Shown in pieces: positions 1 to 13,000 of a stretch of DNA of 64,000 nt. Location of the stretch: assembly GCA_014773175.1 (NCBI GenBank), contig VXCM01005013.1, positions 1 to 64,000 on the forward strand, written 5' to 3'. Under the pieces are notes generated by a model. It did not search any database and had not been told where the DNA came from. It saw only the letters and a program-made list of their open reading frames with translations. Made by a program: the position numbers and the translations under genes. Numbering within the stretch: position 1 is the first letter of the stretch; the number at the start of each line of letters is the position of its first letter. Origin of the DNA: Lucifuga dentata (lineage: Eukaryota > Chordata > Actinopteri > Ophidiiformes > Bythitidae).

Positions 1-2168
1 AGGCGGGAGGGGGTCTGCGTAGACAAACTCATCGTCCGCATCAACTGAGGGGGCAGGAGGAGGGAGAACCATCATGCCAGACCCAGTGCTCCCTGTAGTG
101 TTTGTTGTCTGTGCGGTACTGGTGGGTTGAGAAGGGTTGAGGGACAGGATATAGGCATCAGCTTGACTTTCCATCCTCAGAAAAGAGGGCCTCTGAGGCT
201 GCTGGGACAGCAAAGCTTGGGACGCCTGCTGAGCGGAGCTATTAGCAGCAGCCTGGTCTGCTCTCCTCATATACCCCTCTCTCTCCTTGTCTCTCTCTCT
301 GTCTCTTGATAAATCCCTCTCCCTCTCCCTTTCCCTTGACCTCTCCCGCTCTCTCTCCTTGTAGGCCGACTGATACGACTGAGACTGGTAGTGGTGGGTG
401 TGGACTGTTTTGTCCTCAGAGAAGCGGACTCTCAACCCCTCTCGACTTCCCCCTCCTTCCCTTTCCCTCTCTCCTCCACCACTGTCCTCACCCCAAACAG
501 TGCCAACTCCTCTGAGGATTCTGGGTGAGGGTGGTCGGCCAACAGTAGGCGTGGTGGCAGCCAGAGAAGAGGAGGTGACCAGGTAGGAGGAGCTGGAGGA
601 CTGAGCGGAGGACGACACCGGCTGAGACGTGACGGCAGATGAAGGGAACACCACGCTAGACATTTGCCTCGTGAAAGGGTGCTCAGTTCCCCTCCTCAGT
701 CTGGTGTCATCCCTTAGTGCACGTTCCCTGGCAGCCAGGGCGAGACCTAGTGGCGATGTGGGGTCAAGAGCTTTTCCTGTTAGAGGATGAATAAAAGTGG
801 TTGTGGCGGAGGGCATTGACTGCCTGCCTGCTGTTGTGTATAGGTCAGTAGGCACAGATTTTGGCTGATAGTCCAGAGCAGGGGAGGAGTACTCAGGTAA
901 GCCAAAAGCCGGAGGCATACTTCGAGTGTGGTGGATGAAAGTGTCCCCAGAAAACATGCCTTCATCAATAGATTTGGACGGCCGCAACCGTGTGGATGAA
1001 CTTTCAGGCTGTGTGCTAAGCTGTTGCTGTGACACTTGAGTCCTTGTTACTCCTCCTAGTCCATCACTCACTCCTCCAAGCCCCACATCTTCTTCAGCAG
1101 ACATGAACAAGGAGGCACTCTTTCTCCGAGCTTCGTGGAACCACTCCCTGTCTCGACGGGCTGCCCCAACGATGGCAGCCCCAAACTGGCTGGTGAAGTC
1201 CAGGTTATCCTGGGCTCGCATAGAAGGCAAGGATGGAGGTGGCGGGGCTGGCATGGAAGGTGGGGCAGGGGGCTGCGGAGCAGGAGTAGAAGGGGGAGGT
1301 CCGTGTGGTGTTTTGGTGTCATCTGTGTCCCCTGTGGTAGGAGCATCAGCCTCCACACTGCTGCCCTGGCTGCTGCGTCCACTGCTGCTGGTAGATGGGG
1401 CCTTGACGATGATGGTGGGGATGGGGATGGAACTTTTCTCCACTGAGCCCTTGCCACCTAGTGTACCCTGGCCCATGCGCAGGTCCTCTACCTTGGATTG
1501 CTTCACTAGGGGACCCTTCCCCCTCCTGGTCCCTCCTTTAGGGACTCCTGCTCCTGCCCCAGCTGCACTGCGTTCTACCCTCTGGGGTTGGCTCTGGGTA
1601 GTCTGTTGTTGCTGAGGCGTTACAGTGGCAATGCTGGATGGGGGGACAGCGGTGCTATAGCCTCTCCTAAGACCTGCTGCCTTGGCCCCTCCACCAGTCA
1701 CTATGCCAGCTCCAACAGACTCCCCTGTGTAGGCAACCTTACGGGAGGCAGTCCTGCTTTGAGCAGTGTGAGCAGCTGCATGTGCATACGGTGTCGTGTG
1801 GTCCACTGCTCCACCCGCATGTCCAACGCCGGGCCCACCTGCCCTCTCCCTGCCGCCATGGGTGAAGTGCACTGCCTGGGAGTAAGGTTGGTAGTGTGCA
1901 GAGGTGGATGTGGATTGGGACACGGAGACAGAAGGCTGCTGAGACGTCTTCGTTCTCCAGCCGAGCGGTGGAGCGGAAGAGAACGGAGGGTCTGGCGGNT
2001 GCTGAGACGTCTTCGTTCTCCAGCCGAGCGGTGGAGCGGAAGAGAACGGAGGGTCTGGCGGAGCGGTGGTGGGGGGTGGCGGGATGTCGTCTGGGCCAGG
2101 CACTGACAGGCTGCGAGCAAACTTCATGGCTGGAGGATGCAGGTACTGCCTCTCCTCCTCAGGCACCC
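1..2168 (-). CDS. shank1: shank1 coding exon 22: giant proline/serine-rich exon, runs off the window
   Basis: The acceptor is CACTGCAG|GGGTGC. The frame is open to base 1. Landmarks in order: [20 protein letters not shown] with [44 protein letters not shown] then [52 protein letters not shown] then AARERAL; and [20 protein letters not shown] at the window edge. All match Shank1. An Arg/Glu/Asp repeat lies at 274-362. A 62-bp exact duplication around N 1999 adds 63 nt without breaking the frame and is probably artefactual. The Homer-binding segment should start just beyond base 1. Most of this exon is predicted to be disordered. Confidence 0.95.
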
Positions 2169-4072
2169 CTGCAGTGTAGGAATCACAAATGGGGAGNGGG
2201 AAGGAATGAAACACAAATAAGGATCAAAGTGAGACAAGGGTGGAGGACAGAGATGGTGAGAGAGGTACATAATGGAAGAAAAGAGAAGGAAATGCAGCAA
2301 GAAAAAAGTTGAGGCTGATTTGTGAGCATCTGTCTAAATCTGCCTGCCCATCTATGTACCTCCCAGCGAGTCTGTCCTCTTATGTCTGTTAGCATGTAAG
2401 TCGGTTAGTATTGTATTTAACAATTCCACAAAAAGTAGCAGTTGAACAGCATCACACAGCAGCAGCATTACTTTGCTGGTCACCAGAGAAAGCATTAACC
2501 AATTTAGTGGGAAAGTTAGCAAAACAAGCCAGAAAGTTAGCCAGTGAAATACAGCAATGACGTCACTGTATAACAGGTAGAAGTAGTGTGAGTATACGAC
2601 AGATCTTGTCTTGACAGTACAGGACAGGGATAGTAAGTTCAACAAGTGATCGTACAGCACAGGGTCAGCTACAAATACAGCGCAGAGTGCAGTACCCGTG
2701 GACTTTGACAGACACTGTTGGCCACAAACAAACAGGTCGGCACGTTATGAACCTCTACTGATCTAGAGGACAGACAGACAGGCGGACGGAGGGGCAGACG
2801 GAAAAAACAGACAGCCTCACCGATGGATTTCTGCCGCAGCATACCGTGATGAGGGGCGTGACCTGAGGTGTACTGACCACGCTCATAGCCGAGGCCCAAC
2901 CCCGATGGCATCATCCCCGACTGATCCCCGTAGTTCGGCTGAGAGGGAAAAAAAGTACATAAAAGAAAACAAAAATAAGAAAATATATTACAATCAACAA
3001 TATAATTGAACATACTGTAGCAGAATATTAAGTTGAATTTTTGTTATACATAATTTTAGACTATAATTTGCTAATATCAGGACATTTTATACATGAATAC
3101 ATTTTTATATGTTCATTCCACAGTCTATTTTCATAGCAGTCTTGTTGCACATGGATTTTTTTACACTTTAATACGTGTATAATCCATTTATTTTTCAGAT
3201 CCCGAATACATGTTAACTCATAATTTTCTTCTTCAGATTCAGATTCACTTTGTCATTCTAGCCACATATATTTCATACACATAGCAGAATGAAAAGATGT
3301 TTCTCGTAGGGCTAATGTGTGAAAAGATACATGACGTTTCACAAAACAAAACAGGTCAGGGGAGTTCTAGTCTTGAATTACAGTAGTCAGCTCAATATAT
3401 TTATAGCTATATATATTGTTCCAAAATGCAGTGTCAAGGAATCATGATTATCAGCGATCTAAGAGACAAAAGATCTGTATTAGATGAGTCAGTTTTCTCT
3501 GGACAGAGTGCTGCTATTTACAAGACAGTTTTGCTATTCACTCATAGGTCTCTTACTCTGCACCTTTGTTAACAAGAGCATAGGATGCTCATACATGACA
3601 TTACAAAATTGGCTTCTTTGGGGCCAGTTTGAGGATAGAAACTACTAATCCACATATGGGGGAAGGAAGGCCAATGTGATGCTAAAGGAGGAAGGAGGGA
3701 GGTATGCTTTTTTAGACTACATCCTCCATCAATCCATCAAAAAGAGGATGTACATGCATCCTTTGAATGAGTCAAGAATACAAGATTGAGAATATTATTC
3801 CTTTGTTTTTCAAATGTGCTAGTTTATTTGATTGCACAGGAAATTATTCCTTCACCAGTAGTTCTTTATTCATCAGATTTTTGATTGTAGCACGTTAAAC
3901 AGATATGCATGGTGTTACAAATCTTTACAAAATGTGCAGAATACCATCTAAATGTGTTGTTCTGGATCTCAATCAGTGGCAATGAGTCACTTTTTCCTAT
4001 GTTAGGCTAAATATTCTGAATTAGGCTGATAAGAATTTTTCCTTTTCATTTTTTTCATTTTATTTGCACAAT

Positions 4073-4135
<63 letters not shown>

Positions 4136-7100
4136 ATACATATATATATAAAAGAATACAAAGAATCACAAAAACAAATCAGGAAAATAATCAACAAACA
4201 TAGTTCTCGTGCAGGAGAGGTAAAAAGCCACAGGCTTGTACTCAGACTCCTCCCCAACATTAATTCATCTTCAATTCAATCCATCACACAACAGAAAAAG
4301 ACAGAAGTGACTCAGATTACACAAAATCAAAAATAGAGAAATAATCACTTTTCTCCCAGCAATGACACTATGATTGCAATGATAACAAAGTCAGCTTCAG
4401 TAAATTTTTTAAGGAATAAAATGATGTTGCCCATTTTACTACATCAAAGTATGAATTCCATAAAGTTGCACCTCTGAGTCGAAATGAAAAACGAACCACA
4501 TTACTAGAACAAAAAGAAAGATGGAGCTGGTTGGATTGTCTAGTTACTATACAAATGGACATCTACATTCATGCAAAAGAAGTCCATAAAAAATTTAGGT
4601 ACCTGAGAATTCATTAAAAAAAAATTATAAATAAACATACAGGTTTGCAATATATTTATATTCTATACAGTTAAGAGGCTAAGCAAATGAAAAAGGGGGG
4701 CTGATGGTTCCTGGCTGTGAAAAGAGGAAGCTAATCTAACAAATTTCTTCTGCAGTTTAAGTAGTCCACTAAGATGTGTAGTATATGTGCTTGTCCATAT
4801 AATATTACAGTAATTCAGATACAGATAAAGTAAACTGTTTGAGATATAATACCATAAGAGAGGACTGATTTACAAATTAAGAAATCTTTCTGATTATACC
4901 AAGAGATTTCATGGATTTAACGAAGTCAAGATGCCTCTTCCAGGATAAACGATCATCTATTATTACTCCTAAAAATGATGTGAAGTTAATTTTGTCAATT
5001 GTATTATTATCAGTACATAATTGTAACAAGGAGTTCTCAATATATATTTACGACCCTTAAATAACATAAACTTAGATTTTTTTTTAACATTTAATGATAG
5101 CTTATTCACTATAAACTATTCTGCATTGTGTAAGTAAAACTCCTGCCCAGCTTTCGTACATTTTACCTTTGAAACAAACAGATGCATACACAGACAGGAC
5201 ATTTTGCGACACATACCTCATGCCCGTAGAAACTTCGCCCCCTGTCCCTTTTTGGCCCCTGGCCCCGTGTCCCAGGCGCCTCATTGGTGCTGATTGTCTG
5301 CTGAGCGGCTGCAAGAATTTCATCTAGTTTATCTGAGAGGGAAGAAAAGGGGAGAAAGACAGAGACACAGAGAGAAAGAGAGAGGAAAAGGGACAAATGG
5401 CAATGAAACAGAAAAAAGGACAAAAACTGAAGGAATAGATGAGGGAAACTGACACACCTGATGACAGGTGAAGAGATTATGAATGATCATTTACAGACAA
5501 ACATGAGCTTCCTTACTCAAAGCCATCTGATAGACTGTCCTCTTCTTCTCTGTAACTTGTGAAGATTCGAATTCTAAAAGAAAACCCAGAATGAGCCCAT
5601 TTATAAGTTTGTGAACAGAGAATGTCGTTTTGGACAGACACAAACACGATGTATTAGGCAAGAGTTTATCAGAGCATACCTGATTTTTTTTTCCAAGGGG
5701 TAGCAGCTGGACGGAGGACAAAAGGAGACTTAAGTTTTGGCAGGAGTGAAAGTGCAATAGCGTTGTTACAGTGAATACTAATCATATTCTCCAGAGCCTG
5801 ACAAACTGAGTTACCCCGCCAGGCTTTCAATCTTTGGCGTAAAAGAATGTACGCCACACCCACGCTTTGAGACAGCCGAGGCATGCAGACTTATGTTACA
5901 GTGCATATGCTGCACACACATACACAAATGTGGAATTAGTGTGAAGATGATTCCCACCTCTCTCCACTGTTATGTTATTAAGGTCCCGTCAGCAGCAAGG
6001 CAGAGGAAAGACAGAGTTAGTGAGTAAAACACTGGACAGCTTATGGACCTCCCTGATGGACAGATAAGTCCATCGGGGAGGTTAAATGCGACCCTTTAAT
6101 ATGTGTGACGCATGTGAAGACTCAGGGATGGAGTTACCTGCCATACTCCTACTCAAGCAGTTATATTTCACAACGTGTAGCTTATTGAGCTCAATTAAAC
6201 AGAATTTTAATTTTACTGTCCTGCGGTTAAACTGAGTATGAAAGTGTTCTGAACTTGTATTAATTTCATCTCATTCATTAAGACACAATTTTTTTTTTTT
6301 TTTTTAANTTTTTTTTTTTTTTTTTACACTACGTAGAGTGAATCATTTGTGTGGAAAAGTAATGTGTCTAAACATATTTAAACAAAACGTGTGTGAAATA
6401 ACATCATGGAAGCTTTTTTTGATGATTTGGGTACATTTCAGGATCATTTCCATTTTGATGTCCTTGGTATATATTACTGCATGACTTCGAGGTGAACTGG
6501 GACACTGCACCAAGCTCAGAGGTGAGATAGTTTAATTGGCGTCACAGCTAAATGAATTCTAATGCATTTGAATAAGCATATGGCAGGGCCTGACATGGCT
6601 TCATCACACTTTGCACTTCTCTCACCTTGATCTGGAAAAGGTGTAAGCAAGTCAAAAGGTGTCTGACTGAAACTTAAGCAATTAGATGTTAGAATGATGA
6701 ATACACTTGACTTGTCCTTCATTCTGAGTAAAACTGATTAACGTGTTTGCTTTTGATTTGATTATGATTTTGTCTTTCCTGATAAAAGTGTTACATGTTC
6801 ATAACAATTAAACACAGGTGACGTTTGGTTTGGTTATGACTAATTTTTCTCAAAATAAAAACTGTAGGTCCTATAAAAAAAAAAAAAAAACCAAAACCTT
6901 TCCCTTTGCAAATTTGGCAGTTTTGTTCCATTTGTGCTGATTGAACAGAACATTTCTGTTTCGTGCTGTAAAGCAATCTAGCAGATTTTTCTCACCAAAT
7001 TCAGAGTAATATCACAAAATATGGCCTGATCTGTTCAAAGTAATGACATTTATTTATCTAAATTAATGTTAAAATGTTCTAGTGGTACCTTTAAAGAGGA

Positions 7101-9994
7101 CATATTACCTTTAGGGAGTATGTGCTGAACATTGTCAAAGTTACAAAAAGCTTCACGCCTACAGAAATGCATCCAGCAAGTCAAACCCACAGTTCTTTAC
7201 TTCTGTAACATGTTGACATCAACATGTTACACATTTAAATTTACTCGCCTACACACTCAGTGGAGAGCAGAATTGGCGTAATGCATTTTTTGCACATTAA
7301 AGCATCAGAAAGGTTTCAAAATAGACTCCTAAATGAATATAAAACCATGGAAATTGAAATAATTTGTACCCTTTAAGTGTACATAGAACTAACTACTAAT
7401 AGTGTTATTGTATGTTTTGAGATACTACAAATTTTGTGGTAGTGGTATAGGGAGGAGGGTGTTCAGGAAACTGGATCCTGTGTTTCAGACTGCATGCTGT
7501 GTGTTGGGCAGGTGGGGTCAGACCACAGAGAGAGGGCAGGTGAGGGGAGGGAATGTGGGCAGAAACAAAGCAAAGTGCTGATCTCTCTGCTCGCTTAAGG
7601 CCTGACATCTGACAGAGAGGGTTTGCAGAGGAAAGTGCTGAATCTGTGACCAGCTGACAAAGCCCCACAGATCCAGACTCCTCTCCCAGTCCACGTTATC
7701 TGCTTTCATATCTCATCAACTGCTCGCTGAGCATGCTCAGAACCAGACAGCAGCTACAGCAACAGAAACAGCAAAAACTATAAATATTTAGAAGATAACT
7801 AATTCACCAATGAAACACTGGCCAAGATTCTTCTCTGCAAATGGCGCTGACCCTCACCACGTACTCTCCTCCTACTATTTTGCCTCAAATAGAGACAGCA
7901 TAAGCAAAGCCACACATAATGCTGTTACCATAGCAATGGGCCTGGAGCAAAGTTGTTTTTCCTTAAAATTACTCATCTCAGTAATTTAGTCCTGAGTGTG
8001 ATTTTGTACAAATAAATCAAAGATGTTGTCGACAAAAGATGTTAAGAAAAGAAGGACTTCTGCACACGAATGCAGTAAGAGCAGACACCCAGAAACTCCT
8101 TTCTAGAGGCACCCATCACCATGTTGTGTTACTTTGGCAACCTGCTGTGTTTGTGTGTGTGCACATGTGTGTGTTTGTGCACGTGTTAAGCTAAGGGGCT
8201 GGTAGACTGGTCTGGGGGAACTGGGGTTAAAGCTGTGAGGTGGTCAGGGAGCAGTGGGGGTGCAGGGGAGTAGGAGGGCAGTAACAGAGGGATCACAAGG
8301 TGGTGTGGACACTTTTTCTGGGTGGGGTTACCTGTAGTGGGGGTGCTGGAAGTGACAGTGTGGAACCTCTGAAAGAACAGTGAAATGCATTGAGACTCTC
8401 ATCCACGGCTGCAACCCATTTTCTTTTTTCTTTTCCTCTTTCTATCACTAAGAAACAACAGTGTCTCCTTCTCTGCTGTCTCGCTCTCTATATTTAGCTC
8501 AACTCCCCTTCACACTATCAGTATCTTTAGCAAGGCCCAACACTCTGTTTTCACACCGTTTCTATCATTCCTCATCACCTCATGCTATTTTCACTTCATC
8601 TTATTTTTCTCCTCCTTCTTGTCCTTTAAAGCGCTCTCTTTCTCTGTCTGCATTTCCCTGTCTTTGTTCTGTCTAATCATTCTCTTTGCATCCTCAAAAC
8701 TTGCTCTAAACCTGCTTCTTACCCATCTCCTCCAGCTCTGAGGTCATAGATTTGGATCGTAGGGCGATGGCCGGAGTGCTCAGCCTTTTACTCTGCTGCG
8801 GGACTGTAGAGAACAGAGAAAAGCAATAATGGTCAGTCAAGGTAACTGACAAGATAAAAATGTTCTATGATCTTTAATGAAAAGTCATTTGGATGGATTT
8901 TATCAGCATAGAGAATGAACAATGTACATTATAAGCAATAGGACACTTCTAAGGTATAAGAAGTTAATAAAGAATAATGTATAATATTAAGCAATGGTGC
9001 CCAACCTTTTCAGTAAGTCCAAAAAAGAAGTCTAAAAAATCTGTTTGATAACCAAAACAGCAAAATGCCTTTACATGTCTAAGTTTTTTAATTTTAGCTT
9101 AGGTTGTATATTATTGGTCTACACTCACAGCTGAACTGAAACACATTTGTTCACTTATTTTCACCCTTTTTACTCAATTATGGTAAAAGTTCTTCTTTTT
9201 TTTTTTTTTNTTTTTTTTTTTTTGGTCTCCTTTTTCCAGATAGTGTGCAAACTTCAAGTTTCGACGATAACCACCTAATAACCATCTCCCAGGCCTCTTA
9301 CTTTTCTTCCTGGAACCCTCCTCCATATCGGGGTTGCGGGTTACCATGACAACCTTGACCATGAGGCTGTTGCCACCTTGCCGGATCATGTTGACAACCT
9401 GCCGGTGCCCAACCTTCACCACATTCTGACCATTGACCTTGATGAACAACGGGGGGGGTTAGGAAACACTTCATCTAACATTCATGCAAAATACAGCAGA
9501 TGGAATTAAAACATATTTTTTGCTTATGTGCTCCTGACTTCCAATTTTGTTACTCATAATGTAACGGTAAGTCATGGCTGTACCTCTATCAGGAAATCCC
9601 CCATCCTGAGTCCGGCTCTCCAGGCCACGCCTCCCTCGTCCACTGACTCCAGGTACTGCAGGGCAGGGAAGGCCGGGGTGGGAGTGAACTCTTNCGCCTC
9701 CCTCGTCCACTGACTCCAGGTACTGCAGGGCAGGGAAGGCCGGGGTGGGAGTGAACTCTTCAATGGGAGTCTGAGCTGGACACACCAAGAAAAATAGACA
9801 ATATGGATCAAGAGAATATGTTAATATTCATTTAATCAGAGGATCCATAGCTAAACGAATGAGTGTGACTGCAAAGCAAAGACAGACTTTTCTTACCTTT
9901 GGCACCTCTCAGCACAAAGCCAAATCCCTCGCTGTCTTTTTTCTGCAGAAGCACTGTCTTCTCCTTGATTATATAGTCACTGGCAGAGAAAAGA

Positions 9995-10045
<51 letters not shown>

Positions 10046-13000
10046 GAGGAGGGAAAGAGTTAATGTTTACAAGAGACAAAAATGAAATATAGGAAAGCAG
10101 AAGGCCAGAGACATACTTTTACAGCCTTGTATTCTTGCACATTCACCCTCTTCATCAGAAATGAGTGTTAATCCATGGAGACAATGGCTGGTACAGCAGG
10201 TCAGGTTTTAAAGTGTGTAAATCACTGCTTTTACCTGGCTGGTGTCACCTTTCCCTACCCCAGCTACATCACCGCCCCCCTCTGCTGTCTGCCCCCCACT
10301 TCCTGTAATGACATCGCAACAAGCATGACCTCTTCTGGAGATATACTGGGATAATTTATTAATGTTTTGTTTTAAACAACAAGATCTATGCCAGGTCATC
10401 AGGATCTGGTAGATTGTCCACCTCCAAAATAATGGGAATGGTGCAGTTTGCAAAAGCAGTAATAGTGGGAGATTTAGCAGCAGTACTAGCAGTAGTAACC
10501 ATAATATTAAATGTACTAGTAGCAGTGGTAACAATAGTAATGAAAGCAGAAGTAGCATCCTTTTAGTAACCCATTGCTAAATGCTGTTTGAGAACATGAC
10601 AAGAATAAGATTCTGGGTGGAAACCCTAATTTGGGTTTTTTCTGACTGGTCATATATGAAGATATTGAATATTCTTTAAAACATTGTAGCTTCATTTCAA
10701 CAGTTCTGTACTGGTCCAGCACAATCCCCAGAGTACAGGATGTCAGTGAGTTAAGTCTTGCTAGTGTCTTGCTCTGCTCTTCTCTACTTTATATTTGACA
10801 CTGAGCCCAGAGTTGATCTCAAGCAAAACTCAATAATAAAATGCTATATATCAGGAGCACTCAAATACAAGTCTCATAGGTCCACTTATTCAATTTACAC
10901 AGAGTTACAGGTCCAGTAAGGGTGGATTAAGTCAGTAATATTGTCACGTGTTCAGTAAGGGCTAAATCAAATACACACCCACATAAATAATCTTAATGAA
11001 CACAAAAGTTAGTGAGCTCTCGCCATCTTTTCTCGTCAAAATCCATAAACCTCTACAGTACTAAAATAAAATCTAAACAAAGCAATTGCAAAGGGATAGG
11101 ATAGAAATATGTCACTTCCATGCTGCAGGTCAGGTTGTGGTGAAATTTTTGTTCCAGGTCTAGATCTGGACCAGAGTCCTTATTGAGAATGGGGGCTATG
11201 ATATAGCACCGATTTTTGAGGCAAGATCTGGAACTGGACACAAGAAAACTGATTTGGAAGGTCTACACCTGCAGAGATCACTACATGCTTGCAAGTCAAG
11301 CCATGTAATAGAAAGCGATTAGTCTCTAACAACAGAAAATAGAGATTTCTCACACATGGAGGCCATGGAGAGATTAAACGTATACAGTTGCTACCTGTCA
11401 TCGTTGCACAAACATGCAAATGTAAAGAAAGGGAAGGCGAACGAGATATAATAACTATAGTGTGTCATCCTACCAAAGGTATTATAACTTGTCCTGTAAA
11501 CAGTAATTATATATCTGACTGGCTTTAAGTTATTTTTGAAAGGCAAATGCATAGCCATTGAAATCCACTTTTCATCCACTAAAATGCACTTTGCTTTCTA
11601 ATATCTTCTGGTTTTGTAGCCACACACAGATGTGTCATTGTTGTGACACAACACAGATGGTTCCTAATATGTGAAGTGGATTGAGGCACTGTGGAATTTT
11701 TAGCTAATGCATGTAAATGGATAAAGTTAAATTCTAACAAAAATATACTTTGGCTCTATTTTATGGCCTTGGAGGCTGCCCAAAAAGGAGTAAATGATTT
11801 TTTGCAGTAAATGATTTTCTCAAGATAAAGTAAAGGTAGGGAAGGATGAAGTAAAGTGCGGCCATGTAAAAAAAAAAAAAAAAAAAAAATAGTGGAAATT
11901 AGAGATGGTAACATTAAAAAAAGCTACTCTTGACTGATTCAACTACATGATATAACAAAGCTTTGGGACAGAGGTTTCATCAAAATGACATATATGCCTT
12001 TTTGGCAAGTCCCCTCATCTTCTAAAATCAAATGTTCAAGTAAACGTTTCTTCTGCTGACACATGCGGCCAAATGTAGAAGGGACAGTCATTTTTAATTT
12101 CTCAGTAAAAGTCATCATCTTCTACTTGGTGGAGAAATACATTTTCTTCCATGCAGCTCCACGTTGGACCACTTAAATAAAGTTAGTTCGACAAAAAATT
12201 GAATAGACATTGTGAAGGATTACTTTTCTCAAGCATGTTTCAAGTCTCTAAAAGTCTATTTTAATAGCATGCTGGAATGAACTGAAACCAATGGCAGTTC
12301 TGGAAGGCAGGAAAAACAATTTTAATATTTACCGCTCCAGTAGTGTGTTTTGGGAAATGTTTGGCAGTACCGTAACGTGTATGCAGTCAAAACCACTGGC
12401 ATGATCCTTTAAAAAGTTTGCTGTTTCACATCTAGCTCTGGAGTTTCAGATCTCTGAACTTCTTAAGAGCATCTGAATGCACTAACTGTCTCGAAACAGA
12501 CAACTAAATGTTCACCACAACAAATTAACCATCTCAAAGACTCTGCAAGTTGATTTCCATAATGGACAGAAATTAATGGGAACCACTGGCTGTCTGAAAG
12601 GAAGGAAGTCAATCTAAAAATTTATGGTACGCCTTGGAAAATGGTTGATAGTAATGTAAATATGTAATTTTGTATTAAGTGGAGCTCATAGTGAGTTCAG
12701 GCAGGAACATGAACCCAGATGATTACTGGCTGATCTCCCAGATCACCAACTACAGTACACCCATTCACATCGCTAAACAGACTATTTAAAGGCCTGACTC
12801 CATATTTCTAGCTGCTGTTCACTGGCTGCTGAGATGTGGCTCTGAGGACGGAAAAGACTGATACTCTGTCATCGTGTCAGTTCAAAACAAATGTGTTGGG
12901 TATGAGGCACAGCACTGTCTCTGAAGGCCACTAGTGGGGTTTTTAAGTCTTGTTATGAATGGAACGGCCATCGATCCAGCCAGACAGTCAGTCAGTCAGC

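Larger units (their letters stand above)
2939..5216 (-). other. shank1 intron between coding exons 21 and 20
   Basis: AT-rich intron holding the LINE relic and the CT microsatellite listed separately. The stretch 3231-3310 resembles a common fish interspersed tail (ATTCACTTTGTCATTCT), which I cannot classify. Otherwise nothing is recognised. Confidence 0.8.
5574..8722 (-). other. shank1 intron between coding exons 19 and 18
   Basis: 3.1 kb of intron with a short inverted repeat at 6047-6082, a poly-T join at N 6308 and a family B MITE-like copy. Bases 8200-8340 are G-rich but carry no exon that keeps the frame. Nothing else is recognised. Confidence 0.8.

Noticed and set aside
1588..2312. 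Plus-strand open frames across the first 2.3 kb, some 140-170 residues
   Set aside because: They are antisense shadows of the giant shank1 exon, whose minus frame carries all recognisable Shank1 motifs.
6047..6082. Hairpin as a microRNA precursor
   Set aside because: The stem is only 15 bp and the loop 6 nt, too short for a Dicer substrate.
8332..8368. Possible 37-nt micro-exon between coding exons 19 and 18, with plausible CAG acceptor and GTAACC donor (minus strand)
   Set aside because: 37 nt would shift the frame. Direct joining of 8723 to 5573 gives [19 protein letters not shown], which matches mammalian Shank1.
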